A stretch of DNA of 64,000 nucleotides from UBA10364 sp049611965. Lineage in GTDB: Bacteria > Bacteroidota > Bacteroidia > Flavobacteriales > Schleiferiaceae. Below are positions 1-8,542 of this stretch, in pieces; within the stretch, counting starts at the first letter, position 1, and every line of letters begins with the position of its first letter. The stretch covers positions 45,001 through 109,000 of the forward strand of contig JBMZBC010000002.1 in the NCBI GenBank assembly GCA_049611965.1. The letters are read 5' to 3'. The notes under the pieces were generated by a model. It was given only the letters and a program-made list of their open reading frames with translations, did not search any database and was not told the origin of the DNA. The position numbers and the translations under genes were made by a program.

Positions 1-911
1 GAAGTGTCTACACAACCACCAGGGACGGAAGTTACCTCCAAGTACCATTGGCTAGTGGTATCAACATCAATGGCAGCAGTTGTATCACCCGTGTAGTACC
101 AAACAGTATCACCAAAGATGTCTACACTGTCCGCCTTCAACCAATTGAACTCGTAGCCCAAGATCCCCGGTGAAGGGAAAGCGAAATATTCTAATGTTGC
201 CACAGTACCCTCACACATACGGATGGAGTCAATACCTACATAGTTGATTCCTGCACCACCATTGGCGAATACTTCACTACCAGGTTTGTAAGAATTTACA
301 ATGGTATCGTTCGAAGTTGCGTCACAAAGGTTGGAACTCACCTCAATTCCGTAGGTTCCCGAAGCTGTTACAAATAATGTATCGTTGGTTTCACCGGCAA
401 TGGCGCCACCACCGCTTAACCATTGGTACGTGTAGCTTTGACCTGTTGGCGCTTGATTCGCTACCAAAAGAGCAGTATCACCCTCACAGAAAGTGATCTC
501 ACCGGCCTTATCGAACCAGTTGTAGGCGGTAATACCTGTTGTCGGGTTTGCGCCAATAATTACGTTCGAAATGGTATCTGAAATCACCACTGGATTTGAG
601 CTCACCATTCTAAACTTGTAAACGCCTTGCGGAGTGTTGTCCGGAATCAAGACGTCAATCTCATTTCCAGTACTCACACCATAGGCAAGTAATGGGGAGA
701 TCGATACGAAAGTACCGTTGAAGCTTCCTGTATTATCGCTCATCTCAACAGAAAACGTGTTGCCCACGTTGAAAGGAGAGGTAATATCAAAAGCCATAAT
801 CAGCGAGTCGCCTTGACACGCTTGAAGACTGATGGTTGGAGTGGTCGTGCTTTGACTAAAAGCGGATAGGCCTCCCAACAAAAAAGTCAATGAGAGTAAA
901 AACTTTCTCAT
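1..911 (-). CDS. Secreted multi-domain protein, N-terminal part (runs off the window)
   Basis: The reading frame opens with ATG at 911 and stays open to base 1, giving about 303 residues with no stop. It begins with a typical Sec signal peptide (M-R-K-F, a hydrophobic stretch, then SAFSQS). After that come Thr/Asp/Gly-rich, Cys-poor repeats with recurring phrases such as C-E-G-D/T and Y-x-W-L, the look of Ig-like or PKD-like beta-sandwich domains in Bacteroidetes surface proteins. A T9SS C-terminal sorting domain would be expected beyond the left edge but cannot be seen, so export by T9SS is inference. Transcription probably starts at the -7 box 955-962, about 40 bases upstream. No enzyme motif is visible. 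Confidence 0.8.
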   Translation of the reverse strand, partial: MRKFLLSLTFLLGGLSAFSQSTTTPTISLQACQGDSLIMAFDITSPFNVGNTFSVEMSDNTGSFNGTFVSISPLLAYGVSTGNEIDVLIPDNTPQGVYKFRMVSSNPVVISDTISNVIIGANPTTGITAYNWFDKAGEITFCEGDTALLVANQAPTGQSYTYQWLSGGGAIAGETNDTLFVTASGTYGIEVSSNLCDATSNDTIVNSYKPGSEVFANGGAGINYVGIDSIRMCEGTVATLEYFAFPSPGILGYEFNWLKADSVDIFGDTVWYYTGDTTAAIDVDTTSQWYLEVTSVPGGCVDT

Positions 912-954
912 GTAGAATTGTTTTGGGTTCAGTGTTATTGCAATGAATGCTTAA

Positions 955-982
955 CAAAGCTAATTTCGTACTTGTTTAACAA
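955..982 (-). promoter_or_regulatory. Bacteroidetes promoter for the secreted-protein gene
   Basis: On the minus strand TTG (980-982) is followed after 17 bases by TAGCTTTG (955-962), a perfect TAnnTTTG -7 element. The ATG at 911 lies 43 bases downstream. It overlaps the plus-strand promoter of the GAF gene. Confidence 0.6.
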
Positions 983-999
983 TAACCGTGCTACATTTA
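972..999 (+). promoter_or_regulatory. Candidate promoter for the GAF-domain gene
   Basis: TTG (972-974) is followed after 17 bases by TACATTTA (992-999), 7 of 8 matches to TAnnTTTG. The spacing is the same as in the divergent promoter, whose elements interleave with these. The start codon at 1037 is 37 bases downstream. Confidence 0.45.
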
Positions 1000-1036
1000 C
1001 TCATTAATCAACCTTTTCTATCAACAAACACCCCGC

Positions 1037-1492
1037 ATGAAGCAAGAACTCAGTCAAAGACTACTAATGGACTTGGAAAAATTCAAAGCACTTAGCGACA
1101 TTACATTGCAAGAAGCCTTGGTACGTTGGTTAGACGAAGAGGTATCTTATTACAATTGGACCGGCTTTTACTTCATGAACGATGAGAAGCAGCAACTTGA
1201 GATTGGACCTTATGTTGGGGCGTACACAGACCATACGGTCATCCCCTATGGAAGAGGCATCTGCGGCCAAGTCGCGGTGAGCGGTAAAACCTTCGAGGTA
1301 CCAGATGTTCACGCCCAAGACAATTACCTCGCGTGCAGCATTGCAACCAAGAGTGAAATTGTAGTACCCATTTACAAAGGAGAGAATCTCGTCGGTCAGA
1401 TAGATATAGATTCACACGAATTGGACCCATTTACCCAAGAGGACCATAATCTACTGGAGGCTGTGGCCAATTTTGTCGCGCAAAGGCTCTAA
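1037..1492 (+). CDS. GAF domain protein related to free methionine-(R)-sulfoxide reductase
   Basis: A 151-residue single GAF domain. The stretch PYGRGICG, an AC at 99-100, SEIVVP (106-111) and IDIDS (122-126) match the YebR/fRMsr family, which reduces free methionine-R-sulfoxide with thioredoxin. Two of the family's three cysteines are present (Cys76, Cys100). The first, ten residues before Cys76 in E. coli, is His66 here. From memory this is a common Bacteroidetes variant, so catalysis may use only two cysteines or the protein may be a ligand sensor. The acidic substrate-binding residues Glu107, Asp123 and Asp125 are kept. The stop overlaps that of the convergent permease gene by 4 bases. 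The family is clear; the activity is less sure. Confidence 0.85.
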   Translation: MKQELSQRLLMDLEKFKALSDITLQEALVRWLDEEVSYYNWTGFYFMNDEKQQLEIGPYVGAYTDHTVIPYGRGICGQVAVSGKTFEVPDVHAQDNYLACSIATKSEIVVPIYKGENLVGQIDIDSHELDPFTQEDHNLLEAVANFVAQRL

Positions 1493-2742
1493 GCCTGCAT
1501 GCGTATCGCTTCCACCGGATCTAATCTAGAAGCCATCCACGCTGGAATAAATCCAGAAAGCAATCCAATAACCCCACTCAGACCAAGTCCTACTATAATA
1601 TTTCTTGTGCTTAAGAAAATGTCGAAATCAAAAGCTTTTGCAGCAGCCAGAGCTCCAAGATAAACCAGGAACAACCCGGCAGCCCCTCCCAGCAGACACA
1701 AAACAATACTTTCAGTCAAAAACTGAATTAAAACCACAAAGTTTTTTGCACCCAGTGCTTTTTGGATACCAATTTCGTTGGTACGTTCACGGACACTCAC
1801 GAACATTATGTTGGCAATCCCAAAACCGCCAACAAGAATGGAAAAACCGCCAATCACCGTACCCACGAGGCCTAAGACACCAAACAATCCATCCAATTGA
1901 TTTGAGATCAACGAAGGGTCGTTCAGCGCAAAATTATCGTCCGCACCTGGACGAAGGCGACGAATAGAACGCATCAAACCTGTTAATTCGTCTTTCAATT
2001 GAGCCAGCGAAATTCCTTCCTTCGCACTGACCATGATAAGGTTGCCGTCGTTTTTATCTGTATTCACCACGGTTCGAACGAACTTGAATGGTACAAGGAC
2101 CATCTTATCGTAGCTCTGTCCGACCAAGCTCTCTCCTACCTTTTCAAAAACACCAATGACCGTTAGTTTCTGTCCACGAATAGATATCTGTTCACCCAAG
2201 GCACTTTCGCCTCCCGGAAACAAACCTTCTTCAATATTGGCCCCGATGATACAATAGGGCTTGCCTCCGAACATTTCATTTTCAGTAAAATAGCGTCCTT
2301 CCTTAAGGTCAAAATCCCAGATTTGATTGTACTCGTAAGTAATCCCCAAGACTTCAACACCACCGGCATCCATGCCGTTGCGCTTGGCAGTAGCTCCGCC
2401 TAATGAAGTACCGAATGCAACGTTTTCAGCATATTGAGAACGCTTTCTCAACAAGTCGCTTTCTTTACTTAAAGGCACGGGGCGATTGAGATACTTCCAC
2501 CAAGCGTATTCGCCACCTCCACCCCAAGGCCATTTTTGCACGTAAACAACATTATCACCGAGCTGACTAACGCTGTCTCGAATGTTTTTCTCCAAAGAAT
2601 CGACGATCGAATAAACCAAAATAATAGCAAATATCCCTATGGTGATTCCAAGCAAGGAGAGGAACGTTCTCAATTTGTTTACTGTCAGTGAAATAACAGC
2701 AAAAATCAAGCTTTCTTTAATGAGGCGAATGAGAACAATCAC
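1489..2742 (-). CDS. ABC transporter permease, MacB/FtsX type
   Basis: An inner-membrane permease of the MacB/LolE type: a transmembrane helix near residues 10-35 (FLSLLGITIGIFAI), a periplasmic MacB core domain of about 200 residues, then three C-terminal helices with the FtsX signature VRERTNEIGIQKALGA. Such proteins work with a separate ATPase, absent from this neighbourhood, to move lipoproteins, peptides or drugs across the envelope; the substrate is unknown. I chose the GTG at 2742, giving VIVLIRLIKES as the first residues. The only upstream in-frame ATG (2796) lies upstream of the -7 box at 2761-2768, so it would not be on the transcript, and the extra 18 residues do not look like family sequence. 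Length is then 417 residues. Confidence 0.85.
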   Translation of the reverse strand: MIVLIRLIKESLIFAVISLTVNKLRTFLSLLGITIGIFAIILVYSIVDSLEKNIRDSVSQLGDNVVYVQKWPWGGGGEYAWWKYLNRPVPLSKESDLLRKRSQYAENVAFGTSLGGATAKRNGMDAGGVEVLGITYEYNQIWDFDLKEGRYFTENEMFGGKPYCIIGANIEEGLFPGGESALGEQISIRGQKLTVIGVFEKVGESLVGQSYDKMVLVPFKFVRTVVNTDKNDGNLIMVSAKEGISLAQLKDELTGLMRSIRRLRPGADDNFALNDPSLISNQLDGLFGVLGLVGTVIGGFSILVGGFGIANIMFVSVRERTNEIGIQKALGAKNFVVLIQFLTESIVLCLLGGAAGLFLVYLGALAAAKAFDFDIFLSTRNIIVGLGLSGVIGLLSGFIPAWMASRLDPVEAIRMQA

Positions 2743-2760
2743 GAGGTAGTGGGTTTCTCT

Positions 2761-2768
2761 CAAAATTA
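2761..2768 (-). promoter_or_regulatory. -7 box for the permease gene
   Basis: TAATTTTG on the minus strand is a perfect TAnnTTTG, 18 bases before the proposed GTG start at 2742. A TTTTTG lies 14 bases upstream, a short spacing for a -33 element. Confidence 0.5.
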
Positions 2769-2802
2769 GAGAGAAAAGCGCACAAAAAGGCACCATTTAT
2801 GC

Positions 2803-2810
2803 TACTTTTG
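2803..2810 (+). promoter_or_regulatory. -7 box for purH
   Basis: TACTTTTG is a perfect TAnnTTTG element 36 bases before the purH ATG at 2847. It is back to back with the divergent permease box. I see no clear -33 element. Confidence 0.55.
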
Positions 2811-2846
2811 CCCTTTCTCATTATTCACACAACAATCTCGTACGAT

Positions 2847-4352
2847 ATGCGCATCAAAAACGCTCTCATTTCAGTTTTTCACAAGGACGGTCTTGGACCT
2901 ATTGTCGACGTACTAAATGCCGGTGGAACAACTATTTATTCAACTGGTGGAACGCAAGCCTTCATTGAAGGACGTGGCATACCAGTCGAGCGTGTTGAAG
3001 ATTTAACATCCTACCCTTCTATCTTGGGAGGGCGCGTTAAAACATTACACCCAAAAGTTTTTGGCGGCATCCTAGCGCGAAGAGATAATGAGAGCGATAA
3101 AGGACAAATGAACGAGTTCGAGATCCCCTATTTCGACCTAGTAATTGTCGATCTTTATCCTTTCGAAGCAACCGTAGCTTCGGGTGCGCCGGAACAGGAT
3201 ATTATTGAGAAAATTGATATCGGTGGCATCTCATTGATTCGTGCAGCAGCGAAAAACTTCAAAGATTGTTGGATCATTTCTAACATGGGACAATATGAAG
3301 ATGCTCTTGCAGTGTTAAATTCGGAAAAAGGCGCGTCTCAAGAAATCAGAAGACGCTATGCGCTTGAGGCTTTCGATGAAAGCAGCAACTACGACACGGC
3401 CATTTACCGTTACTTCGCTGGTGACCGCCTGGATCTTAAAATGAGCGGACGTCAGAAGCAAGGTTTGCGCTACGGTGAAAACCCACATCAAGAAGCAGCC
3501 TACTTCGGCAACCTCGATGATGCACTTGAGCAAATCCACGGCAAGGCACTGAGCTACAACAACCTTTTAGATATCGACGCTACGGTAAATCTTATTCGTG
3601 AGTTCGAAGAGACTACCATTGCAATCATCAAACACAATAACGCTTGTGGCTTGGCAACACGCCCATCCCTTGCAGAGGCATGGGACGATGCATTGGCTGG
3701 CGACCCTGTGAGTGCGTTCGGCGGTGTGATTGCTGCAAATAGAGTTGTAGACAAAGCCACTGCCGAGAAGATGAACACATTGTTCTTCGAGGTCCTAATG
3801 GCACCCGGATACGATGAGGACGCTATAGAGGTTTTAAAAAGTAAGAAGAACCGTGTGCTTCTCATCTTAAAGGACTACGAAGTTCCTGCATACAACGTAC
3901 GCACCGTTCTAAATGGAACCTTGGTACAAGCCAGAGACGCAAAATCAGAGCGCGCAGCAGATATGGAGACTGTGACGAAAGTTGCACCTTCAGCGCAGCA
4001 GCTCGAAGATCTCGAGTTCGCAGCGAAAATCTGTAAGCATACAAAGTCGAATACAATCGTTTTAGCCAAGGGTGGCCAATTATTAGGGTCAGGAACAGGA
4101 CAGACATCTCGCGTAGATGCTTTGAACCAAGCCGTAGAAAAAGCAAACCGCTTTGGTTTTGACCTCAGCGGTGCAGCAATGGCTTCGGATGCATTCTTCC
4201 CATTCCCAGATTGTGTGGAGATTGCAGATAAGGCAGGAATCACCTGTGTTATTCAACCTGGGGGCTCTATTCGTGACAAGGAAAGTATCGCTTATTGCGA
4301 CGAGAATGGATTGGCAATGGTTACTACGGGAATCCGTCACTTCAAACACTAA
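2847..4352 (+). CDS. purH: Bifunctional AICAR transformylase / IMP cyclohydrolase
   Basis: Catalyses the last two steps of IMP synthesis in the cytosol: formyl transfer from 10-formyl-THF to AICAR, then ring closure. The 501-residue length is normal. The N-terminal MGS-like cyclohydrolase domain has STGGTQAFI and GGRVKTLHPKVFGGIL. The C-terminal transformylase domain carries the Lys-His pair in IKHNNACG (Lys262-His263) and the late motif SDAFFPFPD. The ATG at 2847 (M-R-I-K-N-A-L) fits the family start; an in-frame ATG at 2799 lies upstream of the -7 box. mreB follows after 19 bases, so purH probably leads the elongasome transcription unit. purK at the right edge is another purine gene but is not linked to it. 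Confidence 0.97.
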   Translation: MRIKNALISVFHKDGLGPIVDVLNAGGTTIYSTGGTQAFIEGRGIPVERVEDLTSYPSILGGRVKTLHPKVFGGILARRDNESDKGQMNEFEIPYFDLVIVDLYPFEATVASGAPEQDIIEKIDIGGISLIRAAAKNFKDCWIISNMGQYEDALAVLNSEKGASQEIRRRYALEAFDESSNYDTAIYRYFAGDRLDLKMSGRQKQGLRYGENPHQEAAYFGNLDDALEQIHGKALSYNNLLDIDATVNLIREFEETTIAIIKHNNACGLATRPSLAEAWDDALAGDPVSAFGGVIAANRVVDKATAEKMNTLFFEVLMAPGYDEDAIEVLKSKKNRVLLILKDYEVPAYNVRTVLNGTLVQARDAKSERAADMETVTKVAPSAQQLEDLEFAAKICKHTKSNTIVLAKGGQLLGSGTGQTSRVDALNQAVEKANRFGFDLSGAAMASDAFFPFPDCVEIADKAGITCVIQPGGSIRDKESIAYCDENGLAMVTTGIRHFKH

Positions 4353-4371
4353 TTTTTATTACCTTGAAGCC

Positions 4372-5400
4372 ATGGGTTGGTTAAGTTTCATGACAGAGGA
4401 TATAGCGATTGACTTGGGTACAGCCAATACGCTTATCACATATCAAGACAAGGTGGTAGTTGACTCTCCATCTATTGTCGCTCAAGACAGAAGAACAGGG
4501 CAGATTATTGCCGTGGGCAAAGAAGCGCGTCAAATGCACGGCAAGACGCACGAAAACATCAAAACCATCCGTCCTTTGAAGGATGGAGTGATTGCAGATT
4601 TCGAAGCTTCGGAATACATGATTCGCGAGCTCATTAAGAGCATCCCAGCCTTCAAAAAAAGACTGTTTCCTCCAAGCCTTCGTATGGTAGTTTGTATTCC
4701 TTCGGGCATTACTGAAGTTGAGAAGCGTGCTGTTAGAGACTCTGCAGAACATGCCAATGCAAAAGAAGTATATCTTATTCACGAACCTATGGCCGCGGCC
4801 GTAGGTATCGGAGTAAATATCCTCGAACCTAAAGGAAATATGATCATCGACATCGGTGGTGGTACAACAGAGATTGCTGTACTTGCTATGGGTGGTATCG
4901 TTTGTGATAAATCCATTAAAGTTGCTGGTGATGTATTTACCAATGATATCGCCAACTACATGAGAACACAACACAACCTCTTCGTTGGAGAGCGCACCGC
5001 AGAAAACATTAAGATTTCTGTTGGCGCTGCACTTGAAGACCTTGAAGAAGCACCAGAACCTTTCCAGGTTCAAGGTCGTGACCTTCTAACAGGAAAGCCT
5101 AAGCAGGTAAGTGTTACTCACGGTGAAGTTAGCAGGGCGCTGGAAAAAAGTGTTACTCGTATTGAAGATGCTATCATGGAAGCGTTGAGTAATACACCTC
5201 CTGAGCTTGCAGCGGATATCTTTAACAGCGGGATCTATCTCGCCGGTGGCGGGTCTATGCTACGTGGATTAGACAAGAGAATTTCGCTTAAGACCGACCT
5301 TCCTGTTTACGTTGCTGAGGATCCACTACGCGCAGTTGTTCGAGGAACAGGTGTCGTCCTCAAAAATATCGATCACTTCAAGACCGTTTTAGAAAACTAA
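4372..5400 (+). CDS. mreB: Rod shape-determining protein MreB
   Basis: An actin-like ATPase that forms membrane-associated filaments and directs lateral wall synthesis. The 342 residues show the actin-fold nucleotide motifs: phosphate-1 DLGTANT (14-20), phosphate-2 IDIGGGTTEIAV and the adenosine loop LAGGGSMLRGLD near the C terminus. ATG 4372 gives the usual short N terminus (MGWLSFMTEDIAIDLG); the frame is open further upstream but that extension lies inside purH. First of five contiguous elongasome genes; mreC starts 10 bases after its stop. Confidence 0.97.
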   Translation: MGWLSFMTEDIAIDLGTANTLITYQDKVVVDSPSIVAQDRRTGQIIAVGKEARQMHGKTHENIKTIRPLKDGVIADFEASEYMIRELIKSIPAFKKRLFPPSLRMVVCIPSGITEVEKRAVRDSAEHANAKEVYLIHEPMAAAVGIGVNILEPKGNMIIDIGGGTTEIAVLAMGGIVCDKSIKVAGDVFTNDIANYMRTQHNLFVGERTAENIKISVGAALEDLEEAPEPFQVQGRDLLTGKPKQVSVTHGEVSRALEKSVTRIEDAIMEALSNTPPELAADIFNSGIYLAGGGSMLRGLDKRISLKTDLPVYVAEDPLRAVVRGTGVVLKNIDHFKTVLEN

Positions 5401-5410
5401 ATAACCCGCC

Positions 5411-6199
5411 ATGCAGCAACTGATACTCTTCTTATCGAGGTATCGCAATAATCTGTTGCTCTTAGCCCTATTGCTATTGGCGGTTGTACGTCATTCCTTT
5501 AAAAATCCCGTTTCCGAACATTGGATCAACACAGTGGGCACTGGACTTGCTGCGACATTTACCGATGCTACCAATGGATGGAAAATTTACTGGTCGCTCG
5601 AAGAGGTAAATGACGAGCTGGCGAGGGAAAATGCTGTTCTAAAAGCCGCTATGTGGTCAAATTCTGCTCCGGAGTTTGCAGCCTCCTCAGAGTACGATTA
5701 TGTTCCAGCCAAGGTCATTGATCACAGCTACAAAAAAGTCAATAACTACATTATCATTAATGCAGGTAAACGACTCGGAGTGCAGCCAGGAATGGGTGTG
5801 GTTAGCGCCCAAGGGTGGGTAGGCACCGTGAGTGAAAGTACAAGAAACTATGCCTATATTTTACCTTTTACGCACAGCAAAGGAGGTATTGGTGCCCGCA
5901 TTGAAGGAAAGGGATTGGGTCAATTGAGTTGGTCGGGGTCGGTTGAAACAGCACTTCTAAACGACATTGAACGCGAATTTGAGCCAAAACCAGGCGACAG
6001 TATTTACTCCTATACTCGCGCAGAAATAGCACCCCCAGTATTGACAGGTATTGTACATAGTGCGTCGCAAAGTGAAGAAGACTTGAGCTGGAATGCCAAG
6101 GTGAATCTAACGACGGACTTCATGAATTTGGAATGGGTATATGTATGCCAATTCAAAGGGAAAGAAGAATTGGACACTTTAAAACTTAATATGGAATGA
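5411..6199 (+). CDS. mreC: Rod shape-determining protein MreC
   Basis: A 262-residue bitopic periplasmic scaffold linking MreB to PBP2. One N-terminal transmembrane helix (about residues 13-28) is followed by a short coiled coil (VNDELARENAVLKAA) and the double beta-barrel MreC core with PAKVIDHSY, NAGKRLGVQPGMGV and QGWVGTVS. The stop overlaps the mreD start in an ATGA (6196-6199), indicating translational coupling. The length is at the short end of normal. Confidence 0.95.
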   Translation: MQQLILFLSRYRNNLLLLALLLLAVVRHSFKNPVSEHWINTVGTGLAATFTDATNGWKIYWSLEEVNDELARENAVLKAAMWSNSAPEFAASSEYDYVPAKVIDHSYKKVNNYIIINAGKRLGVQPGMGVVSAQGWVGTVSESTRNYAYILPFTHSKGGIGARIEGKGLGQLSWSGSVETALLNDIEREFEPKPGDSIYSYTRAEIAPPVLTGIVHSASQSEEDLSWNAKVNLTTDFMNLEWVYVCQFKGKEELDTLKLNME

Positions 6200-6699
6200 A
6201 TGTAGGTCGCATACTTGGCGTTGCCGTTCTTGCCATTACGGTCCAATGGTTGCTCATCCAAGATTTACCATTAACGGATTACGGCAACCCCTATATCTAT
6301 TTATGGGCATTCTTTGTGATTCCATTCAACACCCCGAGAATGACCACCTATGTATTGGCCTTTATCATAGGTTCTACGCTCGACAGTCTTGAGCAGAGTG
6401 GAGGCGCACATACTATTGCTGCCCTGATAACCATTGCTGCAAAACCGTCTATTGAAAGCTTCCTCTACGGATTCAGAGAGGAAAACTCCAACCATACATT
6501 AAGCGGACTTCCGTTGGCGAATTTCTTACCACTTGCCTTCCTATTGGTCCTTCTTCACCATTCGTTATTATTTACTGTAGAAAACAGTGGATTTTCTCAA
6601 TTTTCAGCACTTGGACTTCGTATCTTGATGTCAACCCTCAGCACTGTTGGGTTACTTACGATCGCTCATTTTCTTTTGTCCAAACGCTATGCAGCATAA
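6196..6699 (+). CDS. mreD: Rod shape-determining protein MreD
   Basis: A 167-residue integral membrane protein with about five hydrophobic segments. Sequence conservation is weak in this family, so the call rests on size, membrane topology and position between mreC and the PBP2 gene. It starts in the ATGA overlap with mreC, and its last 11 bases overlap the start of mrdA. Confidence 0.9.
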   Translation: MNVGRILGVAVLAITVQWLLIQDLPLTDYGNPYIYLWAFFVIPFNTPRMTTYVLAFIIGSTLDSLEQSGGAHTIAALITIAAKPSIESFLYGFREENSNHTLSGLPLANFLPLAFLLVLLHHSLLFTVENSGFSQFSALGLRILMSTLSTVGLLTIAHFLLSKRYAA

Positions 6700-8542
6700 A
6701 GCAGCATTCTATTCGGTTATCGTCCTGATCACATTGATATTCAGTGTACGCCTATTCAATATTCAGATCATGAATGATGAATACGCGGCGCGGGCAGAAC
6801 GCAATGCTACGCAAGCAGAGAAATTGTACGCGCCGCGCGGTTACATCTATGATCGAAACGGTCAACTCATGGTGGGAAACAGCCCAACGTACGACCTTAT
6901 GGTGAGTCCCTATTTAGTAAAGGATTTAGATACAGTGCAGCTTGGTAGACTGCTCGATTTAGAAGTAGCGGACATCAAGGATCGTTTGGAAAAAGCCAAG
7001 AAGTACAGCTATTTCCGCAGCAGCATGTTCATGAAGATGTTGCCCAAAGAGCACTACGCACGAATCAACACTGAACTCAAGAAGTTCGCGGGATTCTACC
7101 CACAGAAGCGAATCCTCAGAAACTACCCCAAGCCCGGTGCCGCCAATGTTGTGGGGTTCATTGGAGAAGTCAACACGGACTTTATTCGCAAAAACGAAGG
7201 GTATTCCATGGGCGACCTCTCTGGGAAAAGCGGGATAGACAAGAGTTATGAGAGCCTGCTTAAGGGCGAACACGGGAAGCGATTTTATACCGTGGATCAC
7301 AGAAATCGTAGAATAGGCAACTGGAAAGACGGCGCACACGATCTCCTGCCGGTTCCAGGTAAAGATTTAACGAGCAGCATTGATTTAGACCTCCAGTTGT
7401 ACGGCGAACAGTTGATGAGCGGTAAACGTGGAAGCATTGTTGCTATTGAACCTCAAAGCGGAGAAATTCTAGCAATGGTGACGGCTCCGAATTACGATCC
7501 CAACGAACTAGTGGGACGGTTGCGCAGCAGAAATTACACGGCACTCTACTACGACAGCATCAATAAGCCGCTCTTTGATCGAGGTATCTTGGCTGAATAT
7601 CCACCGGGATCGCCTTTTAAACTAGTTGGAGCATTGATTGGTCTTCAAGAAGGCGTAATCAGCCCAAGAACGACCATGACCTGTAGACACGGTTGGCATT
7701 ATGGAAGCTTGACAGTGGCCTGCCATTGCAAAGGCGGACCGATGAATTTGAGAAAGGCTATTTCAGAAAGTTGTAACAACTACTTCTGCTCCGTCTATCA
7801 ACGTTCTGTAGATCACGGCGGTGACTCTCGCCAAGGCCTAGAAATATGGTCAAACCACGTTAAGAGCTTTGGGTTGGGCAAATACCTCGGCAATGATCTT
7901 CCAACAGGAAAGAAGGGACTGGTCCCTGATGTCGCTTTCTACGATCGGTTCTTAGGATATACCGGCTGGAAAGGGGCAACTTCTGTAAGTAACGGGATAG
8001 GTCAAGGGGAACTATTGGCAACGCCTATTCAGCTGGCAAATATGGCAGCTGCCATTGCGAACCGCGGTTATTACTACACGCCACACATTATTAAAGACGT
8101 TGACGGTGGTGCTAAGATCGACAGTGCATTCCTCACTCCGAAGTACACGACCATTGACAGCATTCATTTTGAGACGGTCATTGAAGGGATGTACGATGTA
8201 TTTGAGAGCGGTACTGCAAAGGCTGCGCGTTTGGAGCATATCTCCCAATGTGGAAAGACGGGTACTGCACAGAATCCTCACGGTCAGGACCACAGTATTT
8301 TCGTAAGCTTTGCCCCTAAGGATGACCCTAAAATTGCCATTGCCGTCATCATTGAAAACGGTTATTGGGGGTCTAGATGGGCAGCACCGATATCTAGTCT
8401 AATGACCGAGCTGTATCTCAGTGATACCGTTACTCGACCGAGACTCGAGCAACGTATGTTAGAAGGAGAACTGCACGAAGAATACCGCAAACAGCATCTT
8501 GCCATTTACGGGGAAGACAGCACTTACGAAGCGAATTTCTAA
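6689..8542 (+). CDS. mrdA: Penicillin-binding protein 2 (elongation transpeptidase)
   Basis: A class B PBP of 617 residues that crosslinks peptidoglycan during elongation, partner of RodA. It has an N-terminal transmembrane anchor (about 8-27), a PBP dimer/pedestal domain containing APRGYIYDRNG, and a transpeptidase domain with the three active-site motifs: SPFK (Ser308, Lys311), SCN (361-363) and KTGT (523-526). I chose ATG 6689 (M-Q-H-K-A-A-F), which overlaps mreD by 11 bases and puts the membrane anchor at the N terminus. The stop codon shares a base with the rodA start (TAATG). Confidence 0.96.
   Translation: MQHKAAFYSVIVLITLIFSVRLFNIQIMNDEYAARAERNATQAEKLYAPRGYIYDRNGQLMVGNSPTYDLMVSPYLVKDLDTVQLGRLLDLEVADIKDRLEKAKKYSYFRSSMFMKMLPKEHYARINTELKKFAGFYPQKRILRNYPKPGAANVVGFIGEVNTDFIRKNEGYSMGDLSGKSGIDKSYESLLKGEHGKRFYTVDHRNRRIGNWKDGAHDLLPVPGKDLTSSIDLDLQLYGEQLMSGKRGSIVAIEPQSGEILAMVTAPNYDPNELVGRLRSRNYTALYYDSINKPLFDRGILAEYPPGSPFKLVGALIGLQEGVISPRTTMTCRHGWHYGSLTVACHCKGGPMNLRKAISESCNNYFCSVYQRSVDHGGDSRQGLEIWSNHVKSFGLGKYLGNDLPTGKKGLVPDVAFYDRFLGYTGWKGATSVSNGIGQGELLATPIQLANMAAAIANRGYYYTPHIIKDVDGGAKIDSAFLTPKYTTIDSIHFETVIEGMYDVFESGTAKAARLEHISQCGKTGTAQNPHGQDHSIFVSFAPKDDPKIAIAVIIENGYWGSRWAAPISSLMTELYLSDTVTRPRLEQRMLEGELHEEYRKQHLAIYGEDSTYEANF

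Noticed and set aside
4381..5073. A 230-residue open frame antisense to mreB
   Set aside because: It lies entirely within a highly conserved gene, has no recognisable domain and is a codon-bias shadow.
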